Origin: Chitinophaga pinensis
GTDB taxonomy: Bacteria; Bacteroidota; Bacteroidia; UKL13-3
Direction: 5' to 3'
DNA length: 64,000 nucleotides
NCBI GenBank assembly: GCA_945898275.1
Contig: CAMDHZ010000012.1
Location: 29,338 to 93,337 of the forward strand
Positions within the stretch are counted from its first letter, which is position 1. Each line of letters begins with the position of its first letter. The translations under genes were made by a program, and so were the position numbers. Shown piece after piece: positions 44,242 through 55,800 of this stretch. The notes under the pieces were generated by a model. The model saw nothing but the letters and a program-made list of their open reading frames with translations, was not told the origin of the DNA and did not search any database.

Positions 44242-46215
44242 TTAGTTTAAATTATTTTCGTTTTTAATTTTTTCTATAAGGCCTGCGAAATACGCTAATT
44301 TATCGGGATAAAGCAACCCTAATTTTTCATACATGTTTATTGCCTTCTTATAAAAGCCTTGACGCAAATAAATTGCGGCCAAAGTCTCGCTTACCAACTC
44401 CTCATCACTTTCTACACTCTGCTTTGCCATGTTCACTGGGTTATAAAACTCGCTCTTTGGCCTTGCTATAGTTGGATTCTCGCGGATAAACTTATCCAAA
44501 ATAGATTCCACACTTTTTACCTCTCGCTTAGGTTTAAATTCAGGTTTCGCTTCAACAATTGGCGAAATTTCTTTAACCTCAGCTACTTTAGCTAATGATT
44601 CAACTTCAAAAGGAACAAATTTCGGAATGTGAATTTCGGTTTCTTCAGCTTTTTTCTGTTTTGGAGGTACCTGCACTTCAACTTTTGGCGAAGTTAGGAT
44701 AGGCTCTGTCTTGGGTAAAGTAACCTCAATTGGCGCATAAACCGGCTTTTCTATTTGTGGAAAATAAGTAGAGAATTGTTGATCAAAAAGGTGACCATCA
44801 AACTTGACGCTTTTGTAGACCTGAGCCAGAAAAATATCAATTTCGTAAGATGCTAAACTTGCTAATAAATCTGTTTCAGCATTTTCTTCTTTAACATTTT
44901 CTGAAACTACTTCTATTTCCTGTTTCGCAACTTCTTGCTTTTCAAAATCAAAGATAAACTCAAATTCAGGTAATGCCTTTTTCTCTACAATAGGTGAAAT
45001 TGTTTCAGCCTCTGTAATATCCTCAACCTTTGGCAAATGGGAGTTGATTTCATTTACTAGCGCATTATTGGATTGATCTGAAAATGCTTGTGTGAAATTC
45101 TCAACAAAATTTACATCCTCCTCAATTTTTACCGCTTCTTTTTTAAGCAGCCAATTTAAAAAGTCATTGTCTGTGGCTTCAGTTTTTCCATCAAAATCCT
45201 TTATAACTGATGAAGGAACAATCACATCTGGCTCAATGCTAGGCGCAGAAAAATGAACAATTTCTGGGATAACAATTGGTTCAATGGATGCAATTGGACT
45301 TGTAACTATTTCAGTTTCTATAATAGTTGTTGTCTCAACTTGAGTTGTTTCAATTTCTACAATAGAAGCTGGTATTACTTTTTCTGGCTCTGCTTCAACT
45401 GGTTTTAATACTTCTACAGTCGGCTCAGGAGTATCTACATATAATGGTTTAGAAGGCTGCCAATTGCCTATAGTATTTAAACTACTGATATCGAATTCAT
45501 TTAAAACCTCTTCTTCCTTTTTTGTCTGAATCAAAGAACTTGATGGAGCAGTCTTAGTTTCTTTTGCAGGTTTTTTAGGAATGAACTTAACAAATTTTCC
45601 TGTAGGCTTTACCAGTTGTTCTTCTTCAGTAATTTCAGTGCTTCTTGGTTTAGCAACAATAGGAGGAATTTCTTCTTCATCTGGCATTTCAAAACGCTCA
45701 ACCTTTGAAACTATTGGTTCAACTTCTTTAACAACTGGATTAGTTTCAGTTTCTATTTTGAACACATCCGCTTCATTAGGCGTTTGGTTCAAACCAACTG
45801 ATGGAATGCTTTCTAAGCGTTCAACTGCAGGTGTAGGTGCAATTTTTTCTTCAATTATGGTTTCGGTTTGAACCAAATTCTCCTCAGCAATATCATTATT
45901 TCGAGAAATTTCTAACTCTTCAATTACTTGTTCACCGAATACCAAAGAATCAGTATTTAGCGGTAAATCATGCACCAAATTATATAAAACCGTGCGGTTA
46001 CCCGTTTGCAGTGCTGCTTGTTTTAAAGCGCTATCATATTCGTAATGACTGCTCTTGTATAAAGATTTAACCAACAAGTTTCTAGCCACAGAAAAGTAAG
46101 GGTAGGTTTGAACCAAGTCCCTTAGCTTCTCAGTTTCTATCTCACCAATATTACTGGGATTTTTTACTAATGCTGTAAAATCGTATTTATTCAAAGCTTT
46201 TGAATTATTAGGCAA
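44242..46215 (-). CDS. Pro/Glu-rich protein with C-terminal TPR-like end
   Basis: No named family. The N-terminal about 100 residues form an ordered helical domain (KYDFTALVKNPSNIGEIETEKLRDL ends split here for brevity). About residues 130-590 are low-complexity, rich in Pro, Glu, Val, Lys and Ile with many PIV/PEV motifs. The last about 50 residues form a TPR-like hairpin: ETLAAIYLRQGFYKKAIN then YEKLGLLYPD. Position between lptE and secG is typical, in my recollection, of a Bacteroidota envelope cluster. It probably serves the envelope but the role is unknown. It contains three copies of the dispersed word (45786, 45865, 46105). Confidence 0.65.
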   Translation of the reverse strand: MPNNSKALNKYDFTALVKNPSNIGEIETEKLRDLVQTYPYFSVARNLLVKSLYKSSHYEYDSALKQAALQTGNRTVLYNLVHDLPLNTDSLVFGEQVIEELEISRNNDIAEENLVQTETIIEEKIAPTPAVERLESIPSVGLNQTPNEADVFKIETETNPVVKEVEPIVSKVERFEMPDEEEIPPIVAKPRSTEITEEEQLVKPTGKFVKFIPKKPAKETKTAPSSSLIQTKKEEEVLNEFDISSLNTIGNWQPSKPLYVDTPEPTVEVLKPVEAEPEKVIPASIVEIETTQVETTTIIETEIVTSPIASIEPIVIPEIVHFSAPSIEPDVIVPSSVIKDFDGKTEATDNDFLNWLLKKEAVKIEEDVNFVENFTQAFSDQSNNALVNEINSHLPKVEDITEAETISPIVEKKALPEFEFIFDFEKQEVAKQEIEVVSENVKEENAETDLLASLASYEIDIFLAQVYKSVKFDGHLFDQQFSTYFPQIEKPVYAPIEVTLPKTEPILTSPKVEVQVPPKQKKAEETEIHIPKFVPFEVESLAKVAEVKEISPIVEAKPEFKPKREVKSVESILDKFIRENPTIARPKSEFYNPVNMAKQSVESDEELVSETLAAIYLRQGFYKKAINMYEKLGLLYPDKLAYFAGLIEKIKNENNLN

Positions 46216-46244
46216 TATAAAAAAAATGCCTCATAGGAGCAATT

Positions 46245-46769
46245 TTACCAATTAATAAACGCTTTATTGAAAATATCTTGAACCAAACCTTCCGAGATTC
46301 TAGTAATAAAACCGCTTTCTGCGCTTGCAAAATCTTGTTGGGCGTCAAAATCAACGAAGTTGGAAAACGATTGAGTAAAACTCTTATCTGGCTCTATTAA
46401 ATTTTCGCAGGTGATTTCTACTACAACGGTTAATCTATTAATAGCATTGGTTTGAGAACCAGTTATAGCAGCTGGTGCTGTTGTATAACTGGTTATCTTG
46501 CCACTAAAATGCAAATCTCCTATTGCTGTTGTTAGCTTTAGTGGCGTTTCATTTATAAACTTAGTTTTTATGCGTTCTGTAAGCACCTGACTTAAAGTAG
46601 GGGCCACAATTGTTGCATTGTTTGCAATGTAGCCAACACTAAAAGTTTTAGCATCCGGATGAATGGAAGCACCGTTTTGGGTGTAAACGCCACATCCACT
46701 TATCAATAAGATGCTCCCTAAAAAGAATAAAAACCCCTGTAGCTTTTGCACTACAATAATTTTATGCAT
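46245..46769 (-). CDS. lptE: LPS assembly lipoprotein LptE
   Basis: Outer-membrane lipoprotein that plugs the LptD barrel for LPS export. ATG 46769 is chosen because it overlaps the gltA stop by eight bases and begins directly with the signal ([20 protein letters not shown]) up to the lipobox ISGC. The track start adds 13 non-signal residues. [22 protein letters not shown] and [18 protein letters not shown] are typical of Bacteroidota LptE. 174 aa. It belongs to the gltA-lptE-TPR-secG run. Confidence 0.85.
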   Translation of the reverse strand: MHKIIVVQKLQGFLFFLGSILLISGCGVYTQNGASIHPDAKTFSVGYIANNATIVAPTLSQVLTERIKTKFINETPLKLTTAIGDLHFSGKITSYTTAPAAITGSQTNAINRLTVVVEITCENLIEPDKSFTQSFSNFVDFDAQQDFASAESGFITRISEGLVQDIFNKAFINW

Positions 46770-48078
46770 TTCCTTTACGAGCGGCAACTGTTTTTTGCAA
46801 CCACTCAAAAGTTACTGATTTTGGTCTTTCAATTGGTAATCCTAAGGCTCTATCCCATAATAATGAAGCCATTACACCTAACGCTCTTGATACACCAAAC
46901 AAAACGGTATAGAAATCATATTCATTGAATCCATAATGCAATAAAAGTGCACCTGAGTGGGCATCTACATTTGGCCAAGGATTTTTGATTTTACCAGTTG
47001 ATTCTAATATTGGAGGAGCTACTTCATAAATGTTCCAAACGATATTTACAAGTTCATCATCAGGCATGTAGGTCTTTGCAAATTCTTGTTGTGCCACAAA
47101 TCTAGGATCTGTTTTACGAAGTACGGCATGACCGTAACCTGGAACAACTTTACCGTCTTTCAAGGTTTTATTAATATAATCTGCAATATCTTCCTTGCTT
47201 GGATTTTTGCCAATGTTTTCTTGCAATTCAAAAATCCATCTAACTACCTCTTGATTTGCCAAACCATGCAATGGACCTGCTAAGCCATTCATAGCAGCAG
47301 AAAAAGCAAGATATGGATCACTTAAGGCTGAACCAACTAAATGTGTTGTGTGGGCTGATACGTTTCCGCCTTCATGATCTGCATGAATGGTTAAGTACAA
47401 ACGCATTAACTTATAAAATTCATTCTGATCATATCCTAACATATGGGCAAAATTTGCAGCCCAATCCAATTTTGGATCAGAAGCAATATGCTCATTGTTC
47501 TTATAAGTTCTTCTATAAATATAAGCAGCTACAATTGGAAGTCTAGCCAATAAATTACAAACATCTTCGTAGGTTGGATCCCAATAATCCTTCTTGTTAA
47601 TACCATCTCTATAAGCCTTAGCAAAATGAGAATCTGTTTGCATTGCCATGATACCAATGCTAAATTGTGTCATTGGATGGGTTGTAATTGGCAAAGCATC
47701 TATGGTTGCATAAACATGCGCCGGTACTTCTTCACGAGATTTCCAATCTACCTGAATGGCAAGCACATCCTCATAGGTTGGTAATTCACCTAAAACCATT
47801 AGGTAAAATAAACCTTCTGGAAGAGGTTCTGTACCTCCTGGAACTTTTGGCAATTTAGCACGTAACTCAGGAATTGTATAACCTCTAAAACGAATTCCTT
47901 CATTTGCATCAAGTAAAGAGGTTTCTGTTAATAATCCAATTATGCCTTTCATACCAGCATAAACATCTTCTACAGTAAAGACTCCTAATGCAAAATCTGC
48001 ATGCTCCTTTACAAATGACTTGATTTCTCCTGAAAGCGGTTGCGCTTTATCGTTAAACTTTTGCTTAAATTGACTCAT
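46762..48078 (-). CDS. gltA: Citrate synthase
   Basis: Condenses acetyl-CoA and oxaloacetate into citrate. The 438-aa sequence looks like the eukaryote-type Si-citrate synthase: [46 protein letters not shown] with the active-site His, [15 protein letters not shown] with the second His, and [15 protein letters not shown]. The catalytic Asp lies in [13 protein letters not shown]. It is the first gene of the gltA-lptE-TPR-secG run and overlaps lptE. Confidence 0.96.
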   Translation of the reverse strand: MSQFKQKFNDKAQPLSGEIKSFVKEHADFALGVFTVEDVYAGMKGIIGLLTETSLLDANEGIRFRGYTIPELRAKLPKVPGGTEPLPEGLFYLMVLGELPTYEDVLAIQVDWKSREEVPAHVYATIDALPITTHPMTQFSIGIMAMQTDSHFAKAYRDGINKKDYWDPTYEDVCNLLARLPIVAAYIYRRTYKNNEHIASDPKLDWAANFAHMLGYDQNEFYKLMRLYLTIHADHEGGNVSAHTTHLVGSALSDPYLAFSAAMNGLAGPLHGLANQEVVRWIFELQENIGKNPSKEDIADYINKTLKDGKVVPGYGHAVLRKTDPRFVAQQEFAKTYMPDDELVNIVWNIYEVAPPILESTGKIKNPWPNVDAHSGALLLHYGFNEYDFYTVLFGVSRALGVMASLLWDRALGLPIERPKSVTFEWLQKTVAARKGNA

Positions 48079-48118
48079 TACAAATCTCTAAATTATGATG
48101 TACTACTAAATAACCGCG

Positions 48119-48151
48119 CTAAAATACTATTTGTTTTTAGACATATACAAA
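48119..48151 (-). promoter_or_regulatory. Putative promoter of gltA operon
   Basis: On the minus strand TTTG (48148-48151) is 21 bases upstream of TATTTTAG (48119-48126), a variant of the -7 TAnnTTTG box, 40 bases before the gltA ATG. Confidence 0.45.
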
Positions 48152-48284
48152 TTGTTAGGGATTTTTATCCTAGGTATTTATAAAATAATCTTGCTACACC
48201 TATCAGTTTGCAGTTTTTTTACACCAATTGTCCGCCCTATCTCAAATTTTATTTACTTGCAAGTTGTTAGAATTCGAGACTGCT

Positions 48285-50603
48285 ATGTTAAAACTAAAAC
48301 TACCATTTCTGATTTTTGTATTGATGATTGGCCAATTAACGATGGCCCAACAACTTAAAATCAAAGGCCTCATTCAAGATGAAAACACCTTGAAGCCACT
48401 TTCAGACGTAAGTGTACGCCTCAATGGGAAGGAAGTTGCAAAATCGGACAGCATAGGCTTTTTTAGTATTAACAGTAAACCTGGTAAACAATTAGTGATT
48501 TTTAGCAGGGTTGGCTATAAAAATGAAGAAATTTCTTTTGAGGAACAACTGGAAGGAACCAGAGAATTCACCATATTTTTAGTTCCATTTGTGAACCAAC
48601 TCAATCAAGTAGTAATAGCAGCTTCAAAAAATGCTAAGGAAATCGCAAGAGAGGTGAGTAGTGTAAATGTTATTCAACCCTATTTGATAAGCAACACCAA
48701 TGCAACAGATTTATCAGAAGTGCTAAATAAAATTCCAGGTATTAATGTAGTAGATGGTCAACCCACCATCAGAGGTGGGGTTGGATTTTCATATAACACG
48801 GGTAGCAGAGTTGCAATTCTTTTGGATGATATGCCTTTGCTAGGGGCCGACTTAGGCGATGTTCGTTGGAATTTCTTGCCTATTGAATCTGCCGCCCAAG
48901 TAGAAGTTATCAAGGGTTCGGCATCCGTTTTATATGGTTCTTCGGCCCTTAATGGCACTGTTAATGTTAGAACAGGCTGGGCTGGAACTAAACCTGAAAC
49001 TAAAATTACTTTTTATTCTGGCATAAATTCTAACCCTCAAAGAAAGGAAACCATCTGGTGGGGACCTTCTGAACGTCCTTTTAGCAATGGCATGTTTTTT
49101 AGCCACAAACAAAAATTTGGAAAGTTTGACTTGGTTTGGTCGGGGCAAGCACAATCCGTAAGAAGCCATTTGCAAGGAGCAGACAATCAAAGGGCAAGAA
49201 CTTATATTAAAACCAGATATAATGTAAGCAAAAATTTCTCTTATGGTGTAAATTTCAATGGCATGTACGAGCGCAGTGGAAGATTCTTTTTATGGAAAGA
49301 TGCCGACTCTGGCGCGCTTAGGCCTCTCAATGATTATGTGGTAGACGACTTATACCGAATCATTTCAATTGACCCACATGCAGAATGGAAACGCGGAAAA
49401 AGCACACACCAATTCAAAGCAAGACTTTATCAAATTCATCGCTTTGTAGATACCAGCTTGCCTAATAAAGGCAATGAAAATGATGCCATAGCTAATCTAT
49501 ATGCCTTTGATTACAACTTTCAAAGGAAGTTAGGTAAGTACTTTTATGTAACGGCCGGTTCTTATATCACAGCACTTTGGGCGGTTGGTAATGTATATAA
49601 AGGAACTTTCGCAGGATTTAGCCGAGCAGCATTCTCACAAATCGAATACCGCCATAAGCGCTGGAGCGCAGTGGTAGGCGGAAGATATGAAATCAATGGA
49701 TTATCAGATTTTGAAGAACCAACTGGGTTGTTAAAACGGTTTGGACTTAATTACCAAGCAGGGGAAAAAACATTCTTTAGGGCGAATTATTCAGAAGGAT
49801 ACAGATTCCCTACCATTGGTGAAAAGTTTGTTGAAGACAAAGCCGCGGGTGTTAGGATTTTCCCAAACCAAGACTTGGTTTCAGAAAAAGGTTGGACCGC
49901 AGAAGTGGGCATGCAACAAGGCTTTAAAATTGGGAACTTTAATGGAGCCCTAGATTTTGCCTTCTTTAACCAAGAATATGATAGCATGATTGAATTTCAA
50001 TTTGGACAATGGATTCCTTCTTCTACTGGGTTGCCTATTGAAGAACGAATTGGGTTCAAGGCCAATAATATTGGACAAACGCGCATTGCTGGTTTTGAAG
50101 TAAGCCTAACAGGTGAAGGAAGAATAGGAAATGTTTTGATTAGAACTCTCGGAGGATATACTTATTCTATGCCAGTTAATCTAAGCACTAACCCCGAAAT
50201 GAAGGATTGGAACACCTACCTCGATGCCCTTGTAAATTCAGTAGAAAGACTAGACAGTGCTAAATATTATGCGCCACTCCTAGCCTACCGAAACAGAAGT
50301 ACTGCCAAATGGGATATTGAAGCCAGTTATCGCATGTTAAGCTTTGGTTATACTTTAAATTATTATAGCATATATGAAAAGGTTGATGAATTCATTTTAG
50401 TATTTTTGCCTGGTGCTTCTGAATTCTTTGACCGCGCTGGAAAAGGCGATTTAGTTCAGAATTTTAGAATTGCATGTAATGTTAACCCCAACACAAGAGT
50501 TTCTTTTATTGTCAATAATTTCACAAACACAGAATACGCTACCAGACCCACTAAAGTTGATCCCCCAAGAAGTTTCAATCTTCAACTTAGGGTAATGTTC
50601 TAA
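48285..50603 (+). CDS. TonB-dependent outer-membrane receptor
   Basis: Ligand-gated porin powered by TonB. ATG 48285 gives a signal peptide (MLKLKLPFLIFVLMIGQLTM then AQQ); the track's earlier start lacks one. A carboxypeptidase-regulatory-like domain occupies about residues 25-105 (IKGLIQDENTLKPLSDVSV), followed by the plug (SEVLNKIPGINVVDGQPTIRGG and VEVIKGSASVLYGSSALNGTV) and a 22-strand barrel ending in FNLQLRVMF. It has no adjacent SusD. The substrate is unknown. Confidence 0.93.
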   Translation: MLKLKLPFLIFVLMIGQLTMAQQLKIKGLIQDENTLKPLSDVSVRLNGKEVAKSDSIGFFSINSKPGKQLVIFSRVGYKNEEISFEEQLEGTREFTIFLVPFVNQLNQVVIAASKNAKEIAREVSSVNVIQPYLISNTNATDLSEVLNKIPGINVVDGQPTIRGGVGFSYNTGSRVAILLDDMPLLGADLGDVRWNFLPIESAAQVEVIKGSASVLYGSSALNGTVNVRTGWAGTKPETKITFYSGINSNPQRKETIWWGPSERPFSNGMFFSHKQKFGKFDLVWSGQAQSVRSHLQGADNQRARTYIKTRYNVSKNFSYGVNFNGMYERSGRFFLWKDADSGALRPLNDYVVDDLYRIISIDPHAEWKRGKSTHQFKARLYQIHRFVDTSLPNKGNENDAIANLYAFDYNFQRKLGKYFYVTAGSYITALWAVGNVYKGTFAGFSRAAFSQIEYRHKRWSAVVGGRYEINGLSDFEEPTGLLKRFGLNYQAGEKTFFRANYSEGYRFPTIGEKFVEDKAAGVRIFPNQDLVSEKGWTAEVGMQQGFKIGNFNGALDFAFFNQEYDSMIEFQFGQWIPSSTGLPIEERIGFKANNIGQTRIAGFEVSLTGEGRIGNVLIRTLGGYTYSMPVNLSTNPEMKDWNTYLDALVNSVERLDSAKYYAPLLAYRNRSTAKWDIEASYRMLSFGYTLNYYSIYEKVDEFILVFLPGASEFFDRAGKGDLVQNFRIACNVNPNTRVSFIVNNFTNTEYATRPTKVDPPRSFNLQLRVMF

Positions 50604-50613
50604 CCTATAAATA

Positions 50614-51795
50614 ATGAAAAACAAACCACTCTTCGTTCTTTTTATAACTATATTTATTGATCTATTAGGCTTTGGAATTGTCATTCCAATTTTGCCAGTA
50701 TTCTCAAAAGAACTGCATGCAACAGCCTTAGAAATTGGTCTTATTGCCGGACTTTATTCTTTAATGAATTTCTTCTTTGCTCCTGTTTGGGGAACTTTAA
50801 GTGATAAAATTGGCAGACGCCCAGTGATGCTTATCAGCATTACCATTACTACCCTCGCCTATTTGTTTTTTGCCTTTACCAGCAACCTTGCCATGTTGGT
50901 TATCGCCCGCATATTTGCTGGGGTTGGCTCTGCAAACATCAGTGCCGCACAAGCCTATATTTCTGATATTACCGAACCTAAAGACAGAGCTAAAAATATG
51001 GGCTTACTAGGAGCTGCTTTTGGCTTAGGATTCATCTTCGGACCGCCAGCTGGTGGCTATCTAAAAGCTTTAAGTGGCAATGGCAGTGTTGCATTAGTAG
51101 GTTATTTTTCTGCTGCGCTTTGTGCTATCAATCTAATCATGGCCTACTTCATGTTGCCAGAATCCTTAAAAGTAAAACAACCCGAAAAATCATTTAGGTT
51201 CAAACCGATAACTGATGTTTTTACTGCCCTAAAACAACCTGTGTTAAGCGAGTTATTTACTTTAAATTTTATTTATATTTCTGCCTTTGCCATGATGCAA
51301 ATTACTGCAGCCTTGCTTTGGATTGACCGCTATGCCCTGAACGAAAAAGAAGTAGGTTTTGTGTTTATGTTCATCGGACTGGTATCAGCAATTTTGCAAG
51401 GTGGTTTTGTAGGAAAACTTAACAAAGCCTTTGGGGAAGCTCAATTACTACTCATGGGTTGTATATTTATGATTGTTGGCTTACTCATCATTCCTTATGT
51501 ACCGCAAAGTCAATTTTGGCTAATGTTGGTGAGCATGGCTTTCATATCTTTTGCCAATGCATGTATCACTCCTGCAATTATTTCACTCATTACGTTTTCG
51601 GCTCCAAAAGAAGAACAAGGTCAGGCTTTAGGAATGAACCAAAGCTTTGGCTCCCTCTCCAGAGTAGCTGGTCCGGCTTTTGGTGGACTTTTATACCAGA
51701 TGCATTATTCGCTGCCTTATATTTGTGGTGCATCCTTAATGTTGGTTTGTGTTTGGCTTTCAAGAAAAGTTTCAAAACAAAAACCGACCCTTTGA
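50614..51795 (+). CDS. MFS transporter, Tet/TCR-like efflux pump
   Basis: Proton-driven exporter with 12 predicted membrane helices. FIDLLGFGIVIPILP is the start of TM1, GTLSDKIGRRPVML is MFS motif A between TM2 and TM3, ARIFAGVGSANISAAQAYISD is TM4 motif B-like, and GLGFIFGPPAGG is motif C of antiporters. It is 393 aa, the length of class TetA pumps. The drug is unknown. It begins 10 bases after the TonB receptor and 26 bases before the RND operon. Confidence 0.88.
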   Translation: MKNKPLFVLFITIFIDLLGFGIVIPILPVFSKELHATALEIGLIAGLYSLMNFFFAPVWGTLSDKIGRRPVMLISITITTLAYLFFAFTSNLAMLVIARIFAGVGSANISAAQAYISDITEPKDRAKNMGLLGAAFGLGFIFGPPAGGYLKALSGNGSVALVGYFSAALCAINLIMAYFMLPESLKVKQPEKSFRFKPITDVFTALKQPVLSELFTLNFIYISAFAMMQITAALLWIDRYALNEKEVGFVFMFIGLVSAILQGGFVGKLNKAFGEAQLLLMGCIFMIVGLLIIPYVPQSQFWLMLVSMAFISFANACITPAIISLITFSAPKEEQGQALGMNQSFGSLSRVAGPAFGGLLYQMHYSLPYICGASLMLVCVWLSRKVSKQKPTL

Positions 51796-51821
51796 TATTA
51801 AAATAACATAAAAACTTATTC

Positions 51822-52877
51822 ATGAAAGTACTTAGAACCCTTCTTATTGTATTAGGTATATTGGCAGTTATACTTATTCCCAAGTTTTTTTGTGGTGAAC
51901 CAAAAGCTGGAGATGCCCAAAAAACGGGACCAAAAGGACCTATCAACGTGGGCGTGTTTGAAGTTAGTGGTGAGGAGCTTTTCCAAGATTATCAATTGAG
52001 CGGATCTTTACTGGCCAACGAACAAATAGATTTAAAGGCCGAAACACAAGGTTTGATTCAAAAAATTTACTTTACCGAAGGCGGTAAGGTTTCCAATGGT
52101 CAACTTTTACTTAAACTCAACGATACCGACTTTAAAACCCAATTGGCAAAAGCGCTTGCAAACAAAAGATTGCTTGAAGACAATGCAAAACGCAACGAAA
52201 TCCTGCTAAAAAAAGAAGCCATTGCCCAAGCCGATTATGATTTAGCTTTAACTGAGCTAAGCGCCATGGAGGCTGATGTGGCTTATTTGCAAGAACAGAT
52301 TAGAAAAACAGAGTTAAAAGCGCCTTTTAGTGGAACTATAGGGTTAAGACAAGTAAGTCAAGGTGCTTTTATTACGCCTGCCACTGCCATAGCCACCTTG
52401 CAAGATGCGGCTAAAATTAAAGTAGAATTCTCTGTACCTGAGAAATATTCTAGTAAAATAAAGGTGGGTGACCAAATTCAATTTACGGTAAACAATAGCA
52501 GCAAAACCTACAGCGCAAAAGTATATGCAAGGGATGCTGCATTATCGGCTCAAACCAGGGCCATTGGCATGCGAGCTATATGTGAGAATACAAATGGAGA
52601 GTTAATTCCAGGTTTGTTTGCAAACATTAAGCTAAACTTTCCTTCTCAAAAAAATGCCCATTTAATTCCTACACAAGCTGTGATTCCTATTTTAAAGGGA
52701 CAAAAAGTATTTGTGGTTAGAGGAGATTCTGCTGTTGAGGTAAAGGTAAATACTGGATTTAGGTCGGAAGACAAAATTGAAATTACAGAAGGTTTGCAAA
52801 CTGGAGACCAAGTAATTGTGGATGGTATCATGTATGTTAAAAATGGTGCTAAGATTAAAATTAACAAAAGGAATTAA
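51822..52877 (+). CDS. RND efflux periplasmic adaptor (MFP) subunit
   Basis: Periplasmic adaptor of a tripartite RND pump. There is an N-terminal membrane anchor (LRTLLIVLGILAVILIPKFF), the lipoyl halves IDLKAETQGLIQKIYFTEGGKVSNGQ and IRKTELKAPFSGTIGLRQVSQG, a helical hairpin between them, and the beta-barrel and membrane-proximal regions. It has 351 aa. It is followed after three bases by the RND pump gene. Confidence 0.92.
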   Translation: MKVLRTLLIVLGILAVILIPKFFCGEPKAGDAQKTGPKGPINVGVFEVSGEELFQDYQLSGSLLANEQIDLKAETQGLIQKIYFTEGGKVSNGQLLLKLNDTDFKTQLAKALANKRLLEDNAKRNEILLKKEAIAQADYDLALTELSAMEADVAYLQEQIRKTELKAPFSGTIGLRQVSQGAFITPATAIATLQDAAKIKVEFSVPEKYSSKIKVGDQIQFTVNNSSKTYSAKVYARDAALSAQTRAIGMRAICENTNGELIPGLFANIKLNFPSQKNAHLIPTQAVIPILKGQKVFVVRGDSAVEVKVNTGFRSEDKIEITEGLQTGDQVIVDGIMYVKNGAKIKINKRN

Positions 52878-52880
52878 CGC

Positions 52881-55800
52881 ATGAGCATAGCAAGTACAAG
52901 TATTAACAGGCCAGTTTTGGCCATAGTATTGTCTATTCTCATTCTATTATTTGGAGCCATTTCATTTAATTTTCTTGGGGTTAGGGAATTTCCAAGCATA
53001 GACCCTCCTATTATTACGGTACGAACCAATTATACTGGTGCAAACCCTGATATCATTGAATCCCAAATCACGGAACCCTTAGAGAAAGCGATTAACGGGA
53101 TAGCAGGTATTCGCTCTATTTCTTCGAGTAGCAACCAAGGAAGTAGTATTATTACGGTAGAGTTTACTTTAGGTTCGAACCTAGAAGAAGCTGCAAATGA
53201 TGTGAGGGATAAAGTTTCGCAAAGCATTAGGCAATTGCCACAAGACATTGATGCCCCGCCTGTTGTTTCTAAAGCAGATGCTAACTCTGATGCAATTGTT
53301 TCTCTTACTTTACAAAGCGATACGCGCTCTAAATTAGAATTGAATGATTATGCTGAGAATGTGGTAATGGAGCGCCTGCAAACCATTCCGGGTGTAAGTA
53401 GCATTCAGATTTGGGGTCAGAAACGTTATGCCATGCGCCTTTGGCTTGACCCAATTAAATTAAGTGCGTATGGATTAACACCTTTAGATGTTAGAACCAT
53501 ATTAGAGCGAGAAAACGTCGAATTGCCAGGTGGTAAATTATCTGGAGACAATACAGAATTGAGCATTAAAACTTTAGGTAGATTTTCTACCGAAGAGGAG
53601 TTTAATCAAATTATTCTAAAGGCAGAAGGCGACCAAACAGTTAGACTTGGCGATGTGGGCATGGCAGTTCTAGGCGCAGAGAATGAAGAAACCATTTTAA
53701 AATCTTCTGGTGTTACTATGATTGGACTAGGTTTGGTGCCACAACCGGGTGCAAACTATATTGAAATTGCTGATGAGTTTTATAAACGCTACGATCAATT
53801 TAAAAATGAAGTTCCGGCCGACATTAAACTAGATATTGCCCTAGACAATACAAGGTTTGTAAGAACTTCAATTACTGAAGTAACTGAAACGCTTTTGATT
53901 GCTTTTATTCTGGTGGTGTTAATCATTTTCATCTTTTTTAGGGATTGGCTTATTGCTTTTAGACCTTTGGTTGACATTCCAGTTTCTTTGATTGGTGCAT
54001 TTTTCATCATGTACCTAGCAGGATTTTCTATTAATATTTTAACCCTTTTAGCCATTGTATTGGCAACAGGTTTGGTAGTGGATGATGGCATTGTGGTTAC
54101 CGAAAATATCTTTAAAAAGATAGAACAAGGCATGAAACCTAGGCAAGCTGCCATTGAAGGAACCAATGAAATTTTCTTTGCTGTTATTGCTACCTCTATC
54201 ACCTTAGCTGTAGTTTTCTTACCCATCATATTTATAGAAGGATTTGTGGGCAGGTTGTTCCGAGAGTTTGGGGTGGTTGTGGCTGGGGCCGTATTAATTT
54301 CGGCCTTTGTATCACTAACGCTTACACCCGTTTTAAATGTTTATTTGCAAAGAAAAGACAGCAAGCATACCAAATTATATACGCGCACAGAACCTTATTT
54401 TCAAAAGTTAAATGATTCCTATGCAGCAAGCCTAAATAGTTTTTTTGACAACAAATGGTTGGCTTGGTTAATGATTGGATTAAGTGTGGTGATTATTTTT
54501 CTTGTAGGCGGCGCTCTGCCTTCTGAGCTTTCGCCCTTAGACGACAGAGGCTGGATGCGCTTGAGTGTTACCGCTCCCGAAGGTGCCTCATTTGAATATA
54601 CTGATAGATACATGGGTCAGATTTCTAAAGTGCTGGATGATTCTGTGCCAGAAAAACGCTTGACCTTAGAAGTAACCGCTCCAGGCTTTATTGGCAGTGG
54701 TGCTGCTAATACCGGTTTTGTTAGGATTATTCTAAAAGACCAAGAAGACAGAAAACGCTCTCAGCAGCAAATTGCCAACCAATTAGGCAAACAATTAAGT
54801 GGCATTAATGCCGTAAAAACTTTTGTAATCCAAGACCAAACCATCAGTGGCAGCGGTGGTTCTCGCTCTGGTTTGCCTGTGCAGTTTATCTTGCAAAACC
54901 AAGATTTCTCCAAAATACAAAGTTACCTGCCCAAGTTTTTAGAAGAAGCTAATAAAAGTAACATCTTCATGGGAGTTGATGTGAACCTAAAGTTTAACCG
55001 TCCTGAATTAGAAATAAGAATAGACAGGGAAAAAGCTAGGAACCTTGGGGTCTCGGTTCAAACCATTGCCCAAACTTTACAATTAACATATGGTGGTGTA
55101 AGGTATGGCTACTTTAATATGAACGGAAAGCAATACCAAGTGATTGGCCAAGTAGACCGTGCCAACCGTGATGCGCCAGTTGATTTAAAATCTTTATATG
55201 TGCGCAACGACAAAGGCCAGTTAATTCAGCTAGACAATATTGTTACTGCAGGAGAGCAAAGCAGTCCGCCTCAACTGTACCATTACAATCGTTACAAGGC
55301 AGCAACCGTATCTGCTGGCTTAGCACCTGGCCGTACCTTAGGAGAAGGCATAGATGAAATGAAACGCATTGGCAAAGTAGTTTTAGATGATAGCTTTACC
55401 ACAGATTTAAGTGGACCCTCAAGAGATTTTTCTGAAAGTTCTTCCAATACTTTGTTTGCTTTTCTCTTGGCTTTGGTACTTATCTACCTAGTATTGGCCG
55501 CCCAATTTGAAAGTTTTGTAGATCCAATTATCATTATGTTTACAGTGCCTTTGGCCTTGGCAGGAGCTTTGTTAACCTTGTGGTACTTCGACCAAAGCAT
55601 GAATATTTTCAGTCAGATTGGAATTATCGTCTTGTTGGGCTTGGTTACCAAAAATGGTATTTTGATTGTAGAATTTGCCAACCAAAAACGAGAACAAGGA
55701 TTGCCAAAATTGCAAGCCGTTAAAGAGGCTGCAGTATCAAGGTTAAGGCCTATTATGATGACCAGTTTGGCTACTATGTTGGGCGCATTACCCATTGCTT

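Noticed and set aside
51459-51806. 115-aa ORF inside the MFS gene
   Set aside because: It is a frame-shifted shadow of the MFS coding sequence with atypical His/Cys/Trp content.
53172-53181. TTCGAA-containing site suggesting a tRNA T-loop
   Set aside because: It lies inside the RND pump coding sequence and no cloverleaf can be drawn; it is a variant of the dispersed word.
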